Notes under the pieces: generated by a model | What the model was told of the DNA's origin: nothing | The model's input: the letters and a program-made list of their open reading frames with translations, nothing else | The model's database searches: none | Made by a program: the position numbers and the translations under genes | Shown: positions 38,441 through 45,590 of the stretch, in pieces | Layout of the letters: every line of letters begins with the position of its first letter | How positions within the stretch are numbered: the first letter of the stretch is position 1 | Origin: Desulfonema magnum | Lineage (GTDB): Bacteria > Desulfobacterota > Desulfobacteria > Desulfobacterales > 4be13 | NCBI RefSeq assembly: GCF_017377395.1 | Contig: NZ_CP061800.1 | Span: forward strand, 434,001-498,000 | Reading direction: 5' to 3' | Length of the DNA stretch: 64,000 bases

Positions 38441-39610
38441 TCAGAGAGGATTCACTTTCGGCAGGGTGAAGGAAAACGTGCTTCCCTTCCCGATTTCGCT
38501 TTCAATCCATATTATTCCGCGGTTTTTTCTGACGAATTCTTTGCATAAAATCAGACCCAGCCCGGTTCCTTTCTCTCCGTCAGTTCCCAGGGTTCTGTAT
38601 TTACACTCAATTTTTAATAATTTTATGATATTATAAGCGCTTATACCGATACCATTGTCAGAAACAGAGATTTTGACAAATTCATGATTTTCATTTTTTT
38701 CATCAAAAGACTGTGCCGACACAGTAATTTTACCGCTGTTATGCGTGAATTTGATGGCATTTGAAATGAGATTGCGAAGGATGGTGTCTGTCATGTTCAG
38801 ATCAGCATACACAAATGTGTCGGGTTTGACAGAATGAGACAGCTCAATTTTCTTTCGTTCGGCTTTTTTCTGAAAAAAACTGATCTGATGGCAGGCAAGC
38901 TTGTAAAGATCAATGGCCTTTGGTCGGATGTCCATTTTCCCTTGTTGAATTCTGGACCAGTTCAGAAGATTCTCCAACAGATTAAATGTGTTTTTCACAG
39001 AACTAAGCATTTCTTTGGCAAAAAGTTCTGTTTTCTCCCTGTTGAAACGGCAGACTGAGCCTGCCAAAAGTTCGGAACCGGAAAGCAGCGTATTTAATGC
39101 ATTTTTCAAATCATGCGCGATGATTGAGAAAAATTTATCTTTTGTTGCATTTAACTCCGTAAGTTCAGAATTTGCCTGACAAAGTTTGGCATTTAATTCT
39201 GAAAGCGCTTTTTTTTGACGATGAATCGTCAGATGGGTTGCAATGCGGGCTAGGACTTCTTCCTGTTCAAAGGGTTTGGTGACATAATCGGTCGCGCCGG
39301 ATTTAAAGCCTCTGACCTTGTCAGCCGTTTCAGAAGCTGCTGTCATAAAAATGACCGGAATATCTTTTGTAGTCTCGTTTTCTTTCAGGCGGCAGCAAGT
39401 TTCAAAACCATCAATGCCAGGCATCATGATATCCAAAAGGATAAGGTCCGGCAAGGCAAATTTCGCATGTCTGAGTCCTTCCTCTCCATCTTCCGCGATA
39501 AGAATCTTATAACCTGATTCTTTCAGATACTCAGAAAGAAGCTTCAGATTTCCGAGATTATCATCTATAATCAAAATGACCGTTTTTTCATCTGTTTCAT
39601 CAAAATCCAT
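38441..39610 (-). CDS. Receiver-histidine kinase protein (REC + HisKA + HATPase)
   Basis: 389 residues. Receiver VILIIDDNLGNLKLLSEYLKESGYK with Asp in LILLDIMMPGIDGFETCCRL (~residue 62) and TDYVTKPFEQEEVLARI. A coiled coil (~135-160), HisKA with SIIAHDLKNALNTLLSG, and HATPase with NLISNAIKFTHNSG, NGIGIS and GTGLGLILCKEFVRKNRG follow. GGAG at good spacing precedes the ATG. Closely related to the protein at 33642-34982. Lacks an output domain, so it probably signals to a partner protein, possibly the hybrid kinase between them (inference). Confidence 0.9.
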   Translation of the reverse strand: MDFDETDEKTVILIIDDNLGNLKLLSEYLKESGYKILIAEDGEEGLRHAKFALPDLILLDIMMPGIDGFETCCRLKENETTKDIPVIFMTAASETADKVRGFKSGATDYVTKPFEQEEVLARIATHLTIHRQKKALSELNAKLCQANSELTELNATKDKFFSIIAHDLKNALNTLLSGSELLAGSVCRFNREKTELFAKEMLSSVKNTFNLLENLLNWSRIQQGKMDIRPKAIDLYKLACHQISFFQKKAERKKIELSHSVKPDTFVYADLNMTDTILRNLISNAIKFTHNSGKITVSAQSFDEKNENHEFVKISVSDNGIGISAYNIIKLLKIECKYRTLGTDGEKGTGLGLILCKEFVRKNRGIIWIESEIGKGSTFSFTLPKVNPL

Positions 39611-39936
39611 TTACTCACTCCTTTGGAAAGGGGTCAGGGATTTGGGGTTAAGAGCATCCCTTGCCGGAGGGCGTTTTTGCCGGCGGAGAGGGGTAAAACA
39701 GAAACATTTCAGACGCGGTTGTAAACCCCGGCCGACAAACAGCGTCCGGTAAAGGCAGATTCCAAACTAATTATTTTACATCTGAACAAAAAAATTGTAT
39801 ATCAGGAAAATTCCTATTTTTTCAGAAAAATTTCTTAAAAATGATAAAAGCGTGTTTGAAAAATCCCCGGCAAACCTTTGGCAGCACGGGTTTATGGAGA
39901 CGACATTTTTTCGAATTATCATATTATTTCAATGCT

Positions 39937-40020
39937 ACAAATATGCCGCCCTTACGGGGCTTGTCGGGATGCCTGCAAACCTGCCGCTACAAATATGCCG
40001 CCCTTACGGGGCTTGGTCGG
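39937..40020. repeat. Two copies of 'tacaaatatgccgcccttac' repeat
   Basis: The unit CTACAAATATGCCGCCCTTACGGGGCTTG occurs twice in tandem. It is part of the 39611-40338 gap, which otherwise holds the 171-bp element and no gene. Short frames there are products of the repeats. Confidence 0.75.
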
Positions 40021-40202
40021 CATATGCATCAGGCTAAGAATGCGGGACGGCTGCCGGACGGGGTTTGCAACCCCGTCCGAAACGTTTGCGGGCGGCGATC
40101 CGGAAAATATTCCGGACGGGGTTGCAAACCCCGTCCTGCAAAATCAGAGTTAATAAAAACAGTAGGTTGTAATCTTAGCCTGATGCATATGGGCTTGGTC
40201 GG
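40010..40202. repeat. 11-bp target duplication around MITE copy 1
   Basis: GGCTTGGTCGG at 40010-40020 and identically at 40192-40202, immediately outside the terminal repeats of the 40021-40191 element. Confidence 0.88.
40021..40191 (+). mobile_element. 171-bp non-autonomous element (MITE), copy 1
   Basis: Perfect terminal inverted repeats CATATGCATCAGGCTAAGA (19 bp), exact 11-bp target duplications and no coding capacity. The inside carries two hairpins built from GGACGGGGTTGCAAACCCCG-type sequence. 169 of 171 bases match copy 2 at 45003-45173, in the opposite orientation. The ends resemble IS4/IS231-type termini (CAT...AAG). Confidence 0.9.
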
Positions 40203-40338
40203 CCCTCCCTTAAATCCGTTATAATCAGGAAAAAGGATTAGAAAGGGATTGAATCCGCTTCTTATACAAAATCTTTGTAGCGAAGGCGGCTTTTACGCTG
40301 CCAGATGGGGTAACACCCCGGGGAGACTTTTGACTATT

Positions 40339-40659
40339 ATGGATACAAAGAATATTTTCTCAGAAATTCCCAAACATATTCCAGATGAAGTGTTCGAGGA
40401 AATTATCAAAACAGGGCATTGTAAAATTGAACGAATCATCTCAAAAGGCCATTCAAGCCCGGCTGATGATTGGTATGATCAGGAAAATAACGAATGGGTG
40501 ATTGTACTCAGAGGAAGGGCAGGACTGGTCTTTGAAGGAAAAGACGAAGTGCTTGTCATGAAGCCGGGAAATTATATCAATATTCCTGCCCGCCAAAAGC
40601 ACAGAGTGGCGTGGACTGATTCAGATGAGGAAACAATTTGGCTGGCCATACATTACTGA
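40339..40659 (+). CDS. Small cupin-domain protein
   Basis: 106 residues. A single double-stranded beta-helix domain: HCKIERIISKGHSSPADDWYDQENNEWVIVLRGRAGLVFEGKDEVLVMKPGNYINIPARQKHRVAWTDSDEETIWLAIHY. The second cupin motif P-G-(x)5-P-x(4)-H is clear (PGNYINIPARQKHR). In the first motif the usual HxH is replaced by WYDQENNEWVIV, so metal binding may differ. The start is taken at ATG 40339; a longer frame to 40249 reads through repeat-like sequence. Function unknown; small cupins are often isomerases, dioxygenases or sensors. Confidence 0.75.
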   Translation: MDTKNIFSEIPKHIPDEVFEEIIKTGHCKIERIISKGHSSPADDWYDQENNEWVIVLRGRAGLVFEGKDEVLVMKPGNYINIPARQKHRVAWTDSDEETIWLAIHY

Positions 40660-40727
40660 TTCAGATCGCTGCTGTATAGCACTTAAGGGATTTCCCCAAA
40701 AAATAAAATACCCGGAAATATGGAAAT

Positions 40728-40795
40728 GTAGGGTGGGTGGAGCGAAGCGGAACCCACCGCACAAGGTGGGTTCCGCTTCGCTCCACCCACCCTAC
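40728..40795. repeat. GTAGGGTGGGT palindrome, full copy
   Basis: 68 bp, near-identical to 32968-33035 but with the inner loop orientation reversed. It lies between the convergent cupin and transporter genes and could serve as a bidirectional terminator-like stem. Confidence 0.9.
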
Positions 40796-40822
40796 GTCTT
40801 AGCCCGGTATTTTTGAAATTCC

Positions 40823-43318
40823 TCAGCCCTGTTCAGCACCATCTCCGAAAGGCTTAAACAAAACAAGAAGCTGCGGCAGAAGTGTCAAAGCTGCAATCAG
40901 AGCGATGAGCATGGCCAGTCCGGTAAACAGGCCGAAATAAATCGAAGGATAAAAATTGGAAAGCGTCAGAATGGAAAAGCCGATAATAATAGTGACAGAA
41001 GTGTAATACATCGCGTGGCCGATGCTTCCGTGACAGCGATGAAGCGTCCTGTAGTAATCCTTCTCCGTTTTAATCTCTTCTCGGAAACGGTAAATGTAGT
41101 GAATCGTGTCATCAACGGCAATACCGATACTGATGGCCGCTATGGTGATGGTCATCATATCCAGCGGAATGTTCAGCCAGCCCATGACCCCGAGGACCAC
41201 GCCCGCGGAGAAAAGATTGGGGAAAAGGGCAATTATCGCCACTTTCAGAGAGCGGAAAAGAATCAGGAACATCAGCATCAGCACCAGGGCAACGACGCCC
41301 AGGGTCATAATCTGAGAGCGGAAAAGACTTTGCAGCATATTGTTGTATAAGACCATTGTCCCTGTGAGATGCACCTGTTCTTTTTTCAATTCCAGCTTAT
41401 TAACGAGATCATTCTGAATCTGTTTCAATAAAGCGTCCCGTTTTAATGTTTTCAAAGAATCTCTGATACGAATGGTAAAGCGAACTTCGTTATGTTCAAC
41501 TGACACATAAGGGGATAAGATCAGCTTCCGGTATCTTTCTGGCAATTTTGTGTAGAGAATGGACAGATCATAGCTGTCCAGTGATTCGCCCTTATTCAGT
41601 TTCCGGGTGATCTTCAGCAAGGTTCCCAGGGACAGCACCTTGCCAGTTTCTTCGAGATTGTCAAGATAGTCATGAACGCTCTCAGTCACCGCCATTCTGT
41701 CATCAGTAAACCAGTATTTGCTCTCGTCTTCCTCAGTGTCATCAAATGCGTCAATAAACGCATCATCTTCGTCCGCCTCAGCGGAATCCTCCGGGGCAGC
41801 ATCCTCAAATTTAACGATGACATCCAGCGGGGTGGTTCCGCCCAGTTTCTGATCAATGACGCTCATACCGCCATAGATTTCAGTTGTATCTTTAAAATAA
41901 TCAATAAAACTGTTTTCAACTTGCAAACGTGAAATCCCCATGACACTCAGAATAAACACGACACCGGTAATGATCAGTATCAGGGTCCCGTTGGATTCGG
42001 TGAATCTCGCAAAAAAACCGGTCATGGAGAACTGAAACCTTTCAGACTTATTCGGAGGATTCTCCTTTTTCAACAGCACGGCCCCGGCCGGAAAGAGAAT
42101 GAATGTCAGCACGAGTGAAAGAAGAATTCCCGCGCTCATCATCCATCCGAAATTGATCACAGGCAGGATATCGCAGAGGAGCAGGGAACTGAACCCGGCA
42201 ATGGTGGTCATGGCCGCGTACAGGCAGGGGATGATCTTGGTGCGAACGGTATTTTGCACCAGGGTTCGCTGGTCGCTTTCAGGATTTTTCTCAAGAAACT
42301 CTCTGTAACGCACGATTAAATGGACAACAATCGCCAAAGTGATAATCAGTTGCAAGGATACGAAGTTTGACGAAATCACGGTGACTTCCCAGCCGAACAT
42401 TCCCAGCACCCCCATCATGGCAATCACTGAAAAAAAACAGCAGAGCATTGGCAAAATGATCCAGCGAAACCGTTTGAAAATGATGCCCAGCATGACCACC
42501 AGAAGAATAAAAACGCCCAGTCCGAAAGTCTTAAGATCACTTTTAATAAAAGAGATCATATCGTCTGAAATCATACTGATACCGCCCAGAAAAAGTTCTG
42601 CCCCGGGGCGGTATTTGTCCATAATCTCCCGGATGGCTGTAATGTTCTCATGCCTGACCTTGTTCACCTCATTCAAATGCTGGCGAATTTCTCTGACGAC
42701 ATTTCTGAGTTCAGCGGCTTCCGCTTCTGACAATTTGTCCTCAGCCTGTTTTTCCAGATATTCATTGCGTCTCACGGACAAATTCTCATATATCTCATCA
42801 GGACGCAGGTTTACCATCAGAGCGGTTGTGGTCATATCCTCGCTCACGATCAGGTTCCGATAGAAATAGCTTTCTCTCAGTTCGGTCCTGGCCAGTGTTC
42901 TGTCTGTTGCGGAAGATGTCAGTTTTCGAACCTTCCCTTCGGAGAGTTCAGTATAAGATACAGGAGGACTCTCCAACAAAGGAACATCCAAAATGGAAAG
43001 CACCGACGACACGCCCTCCAGGTTCTCCAGTTCCTCCCGCAGACGGCTCAGATTTTCCAGTGTGTTATCTGAAAGGAGATCATTATCTTTTGGTGTATAG
43101 GAAATCACCAGAAAATCATATACATCATATCTTGTGTTAATCTTGCGCGTGTAACGCAAATCTTCGTCATTCTCCAGCAAAAGCGATTCCGCGGACGCGT
43201 CAATTTGGAAGTCCTTTGCTTTGTACCCCATCACTGACATGACAATCAGCAGGCATATGATGACGAATATCGGACGGTCAAAAATGTATTTATAATATAA
43301 ATCGTACAGTTTTTTCAT
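40823..43318 (-). CDS. RND-superfamily transporter (MMPL/HpnN-like)
   Basis: 831 residues with RND-type architecture in a single chain: helix 1 (IFVIICLLIVMSVMGYKA), a large periplasmic loop with ASAESLLLENDEDLRY, helices 2-6 (FGLGVFILLVVMLGIIF... to FILFPAGAVLLKKE), helix 7, a second loop containing an acidic insertion (DAAPEDSAEADEDDAFIDAFDDTEEDE) and helices 8-12 (IMTLGVVALVLMLMFLILF...AISIGIAVDDTIHYIYRF). The GIAVDDTIHYIYRFREE block carries the proton-relay Asp pair. Related proteins export lipids or hopanoids; the substrate is not known here. The ATG at 43318 is used (a TTG three codons earlier is possible); heptamer repeats adjoin the start. Confidence 0.88.
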   Translation of the reverse strand: MKKLYDLYYKYIFDRPIFVIICLLIVMSVMGYKAKDFQIDASAESLLLENDEDLRYTRKINTRYDVYDFLVISYTPKDNDLLSDNTLENLSRLREELENLEGVSSVLSILDVPLLESPPVSYTELSEGKVRKLTSSATDRTLARTELRESYFYRNLIVSEDMTTTALMVNLRPDEIYENLSVRRNEYLEKQAEDKLSEAEAAELRNVVREIRQHLNEVNKVRHENITAIREIMDKYRPGAELFLGGISMISDDMISFIKSDLKTFGLGVFILLVVMLGIIFKRFRWIILPMLCCFFSVIAMMGVLGMFGWEVTVISSNFVSLQLIITLAIVVHLIVRYREFLEKNPESDQRTLVQNTVRTKIIPCLYAAMTTIAGFSSLLLCDILPVINFGWMMSAGILLSLVLTFILFPAGAVLLKKENPPNKSERFQFSMTGFFARFTESNGTLILIITGVVFILSVMGISRLQVENSFIDYFKDTTEIYGGMSVIDQKLGGTTPLDVIVKFEDAAPEDSAEADEDDAFIDAFDDTEEDESKYWFTDDRMAVTESVHDYLDNLEETGKVLSLGTLLKITRKLNKGESLDSYDLSILYTKLPERYRKLILSPYVSVEHNEVRFTIRIRDSLKTLKRDALLKQIQNDLVNKLELKKEQVHLTGTMVLYNNMLQSLFRSQIMTLGVVALVLMLMFLILFRSLKVAIIALFPNLFSAGVVLGVMGWLNIPLDMMTITIAAISIGIAVDDTIHYIYRFREEIKTEKDYYRTLHRCHGSIGHAMYYTSVTIIIGFSILTLSNFYPSIYFGLFTGLAMLIALIAALTLLPQLLVLFKPFGDGAEQG

Positions 43319-43325
43319 GGCATCC

Positions 43326-43402
43326 AAGTCTCAAGTTTCAAGTTCCAAGTTCCAAGTTTCAAGTTTCAAGTTTCAAGTCTCAAGTCTCAAGTTTCAAGTC
43401 TC
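43326..43402. repeat. (AAGTTTC)n heptanucleotide tract at the transporter start
   Basis: Roughly eleven imperfect heptamers (AAGTTTC, AAGTTCC, AAGTCTC). They begin 8 bases upstream of the transporter ATG and extend into the stop region of the DUF6122-like gene, so the tract replaces a normal ribosome site. Confidence 0.9.
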
Positions 43403-43714
43403 CCAAGCCATCCAAATACAGTCAATTCCGTCCAAAGCCATATGAATCAGCAAGCCCAGCCCTACCAGTCGTGTTTTGGGTGTCACAGTCAGTATCATAT
43501 ACACAAATATTGCCAGATACGAATGGAGCGGATGAAATCCGATACTGCAACGCCCGGGATTATAAACCGGGTCGGCAAGAAAATGGTCAAAATCAACTGC
43601 CATTGTCAAAACCATGACAAACCAGGCGTTTTTCCATCGTTCAGCAAATGCGGATCTTGCCACAATGCCCGGTATGATAAAATGAAGTGACAAATGAATG
43701 ACTGAACGGATCAT
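43394..43714 (-). CDS. DUF6122-family small membrane protein
   Basis: 106 residues with three or four hydrophobic segments: MIRSVIHLSLHFIIPGIVA, WFVMVLTMAVDFDHFLADPV, HSYLAIFVYMILTV and RLVGLGLLIHMALDGIDCIWM. Conserved His/Asp residues (DFDHFLADP, GFHPLHS, HMALDGIDC) are as in the DUF6122 family and in the YdjM-like metal-hydrolase fold. The ATG at 43714 has AGGA at 8 bases; a longer frame would read through the repeat at 43751-43782. Function unknown. Confidence 0.75.
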   Translation of the reverse strand: MIRSVIHLSLHFIIPGIVARSAFAERWKNAWFVMVLTMAVDFDHFLADPVYNPGRCSIGFHPLHSYLAIFVYMILTVTPKTRLVGLGLLIHMALDGIDCIWMAWET

Positions 43715-43750
43715 GAATATTCCTTTCTCAATGCTTATACTCAGTCTGTT

Positions 43751-43782
43751 CGGTGGGTTCCGCTGCGCTTCACCCACCCTAC
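43751..43782. repeat. Half copy of GTAGGGTGGGT palindrome
   Basis: CGGTGGGTTCCGCTGCGCTT and CACCCACCCTAC: one arm of the palindrome found whole at 32968 and 40728. Confidence 0.8.
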
Positions 43783-43819
43783 ATTCGGTATTTTGTTTAT
43801 TGGGAAATTCCTAAAAAGA

Positions 43820-44593
43820 TTAATAAGGCGACAACAGATTAAAATACCAATATATAATCTCCTGCCCAAAAAAAATATACGCGATAGCGCCGATGGACAG
43901 AAACGGGCCAAAAGGAACCTTGAGTTTAAAATCCTTACGGCTGATCAGCATGATGAGAACTCCTGTCAACGTTCCCACAAGAGATGAAACAAAAATTGTA
44001 AAAAGTACTCCTTTCCATCCTATAAGGGTGCCAATCATGGCCAAAAGCTTGATATCGCCGCCGCCCATGCCTTCTTTGTGAGTAATCAGGCTATATGCCC
44101 ATGCCACAAAATAAAGGGTTCCGCCCCCGGTCAGCAGGCCAAGAAGTGAATCTGTCCAGGTCATATTCGGAATCAAAAAAGATGCCGCAAAAAAAACAGG
44201 AATGCCCGGAAGACTGATGACATCCGGAATGATCTGGTGATCAATGTCAATATAGGTGATGACCAGAAGGGTTGAAATAAAGACATAATAAACCAGGGCC
44301 TCGGGCGTAAATCCGAATCTGAGAAAAACACAGAGCGCAAAAAGACCGCTCATCAGCTCAGTCAGCGGATAGCGAAATGATATGGGCACTCCGCACTGAC
44401 GGCACCGTCCTTTAAGCCATAAATAGCTTAGTACGGGAATATTATCATAAAACTTTATCATATAACCGCATTTCGGACACATGGAACCCGGACGGACGAT
44501 GGATTTTGACTCCGGGAGTCTGAAGATGCAAACATTCAGAAAACTGCCAATACATAAGCCAAAGATAAAAATAATGATGCAGACCTGATACAT
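43820..44593 (-). CDS. pilD: Prepilin peptidase / N-methyltransferase (type IV pilin processing)
   Basis: 257 residues, inner-membrane aspartic protease A24 that cleaves and methylates type IV prepilins or pseudopilins. The N-terminal methyltransferase part has two zinc-binding CXXC pairs, CPKCGYMIKFYDNIPVLSYLWLKGRCRQCG. The two catalytic Asp are in TYIDIDHQIIPD (~residue 128) and GGGDIKLLAMIG (~residue 192). Eight hydrophobic segments. The start is ATG 44593 (AAGGA upstream); a TTG 11 codons earlier is less likely. No pilin genes are in the window; the substrate pilins are elsewhere. Confidence 0.93.
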   Translation of the reverse strand: MYQVCIIIFIFGLCIGSFLNVCIFRLPESKSIVRPGSMCPKCGYMIKFYDNIPVLSYLWLKGRCRQCGVPISFRYPLTELMSGLFALCVFLRFGFTPEALVYYVFISTLLVITYIDIDHQIIPDVISLPGIPVFFAASFLIPNMTWTDSLLGLLTGGGTLYFVAWAYSLITHKEGMGGGDIKLLAMIGTLIGWKGVLFTIFVSSLVGTLTGVLIMLISRKDFKLKVPFGPFLSIGAIAYIFFGQEIIYWYFNLLSPY

Positions 44594-44711
44594 ATTCCGT
44601 CTATCCTTATATTTTGGTAAAAACAAATGATCCGGGCGTTACCCCGGGGTATGTAAATTAGTCCGTCTGAATCACTTACTTTTATCAGTTCGCTTTTTGT
44701 GCCACCTCCGA

Positions 44712-44841
44712 CAATACTGTTGACCTAAGGCTGAACAGGTTTTCCGGTGTTCTTTCCGGAGTGCGAAAAATGCTTTTTCGCAATTGCAAAAATACAATTT
44801 TTGCACTCCGGATCCGCCCGGAACTTTTTAAGTCAACAGTA
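44712..44841. repeat. Single diverged copy of the 144-bp array unit, with inverted ends
   Basis: The left end AATACTGTTGACCTAAG and the right end, inverted, ATACTGTTGACTTAA form terminal inverted repeats. Inside is the CCGGAGTGC...GCACTCCGG palindrome (44755-44812) of the array at 1130-1881. It suggests that the array unit is itself a MITE-like element. Confidence 0.7.
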
Positions 44842-44991
44842 TCGAGCCTGTCCGAGGGGGAGGAACATCATCAGGCAAAAAAACAGCAAAAAAATGATAT
44901 TTTCAGACGGCCTATAATACACCGCTTTCAGGCTTTTACAAAATGTTTTCGATCTGCTTATATTGATAATTTGTCGGACTTTGCCGGACGG

Positions 44992-45184
44992 GGTTGCAAA
45001 CCCATATGCATCAGGCTAAGATTACAACCTACTGTTTTTATTAACTCTGATTTTGCCGGACGGGGTTTGCAACCCCGTCCGGAATATTTTCCGGATCGCC
45101 GCCCGCAAACGTTTCGGACGGGGTTGCAAACCCCGTCCGGCAGCCGTCCCTCATTCTTAGCCTGATGCATATGGGTTGCAAACC
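44992..45184. repeat. 11-bp target duplication around MITE copy 2
   Basis: GGTTGCAAACC at 44992-45002 and identically at 45174-45184, immediately outside the terminal repeats of 45003-45173. Confidence 0.88.
45003..45173 (-). mobile_element. 171-bp non-autonomous element (MITE), copy 2
   Basis: Inverted copy of 40021-40191: same 19-bp ends, same length, two base differences in 171. It is inserted within a GACGGGGTTGCAAACCCCGTC palindrome. The gap 44594-45590 otherwise holds only repeats and the lon upstream region. Confidence 0.9.
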
Positions 45185-45590
45185 CCGTCCGACAAAATAC
45201 TTGGTAAGCATATTTCAGAAATCAGCATATCAAAAACTTAATTATCGGATTATATCTGCCATTGGATAAAAAAATCAAGGTTGATATTGTCAAAAAAAAA
45301 ATTATGTTTTATTATATTATGTTTACTTAATGTTCAAGCTCGTTAGAAATCGCTTTGATAATCAGAAGTGCCAAAGTTATACTTTGACAGTTGCTAAAAT
45401 AAAATTTTAGCACTCCTTAATGATATTTTAAGACAAGACAAAATCATAGAAGCCTGCCAGAATCAGGCGCATAAAAAATTGAACATCAGGCTGCACGTAT
45501 TCTTCAACCTCTTGTGAATACAGCCCAGCTTCTGCAACCTGTCAGGTGCTGTCAGGGGAACGACGATCATAACCAAAAACAGGAGAAATA

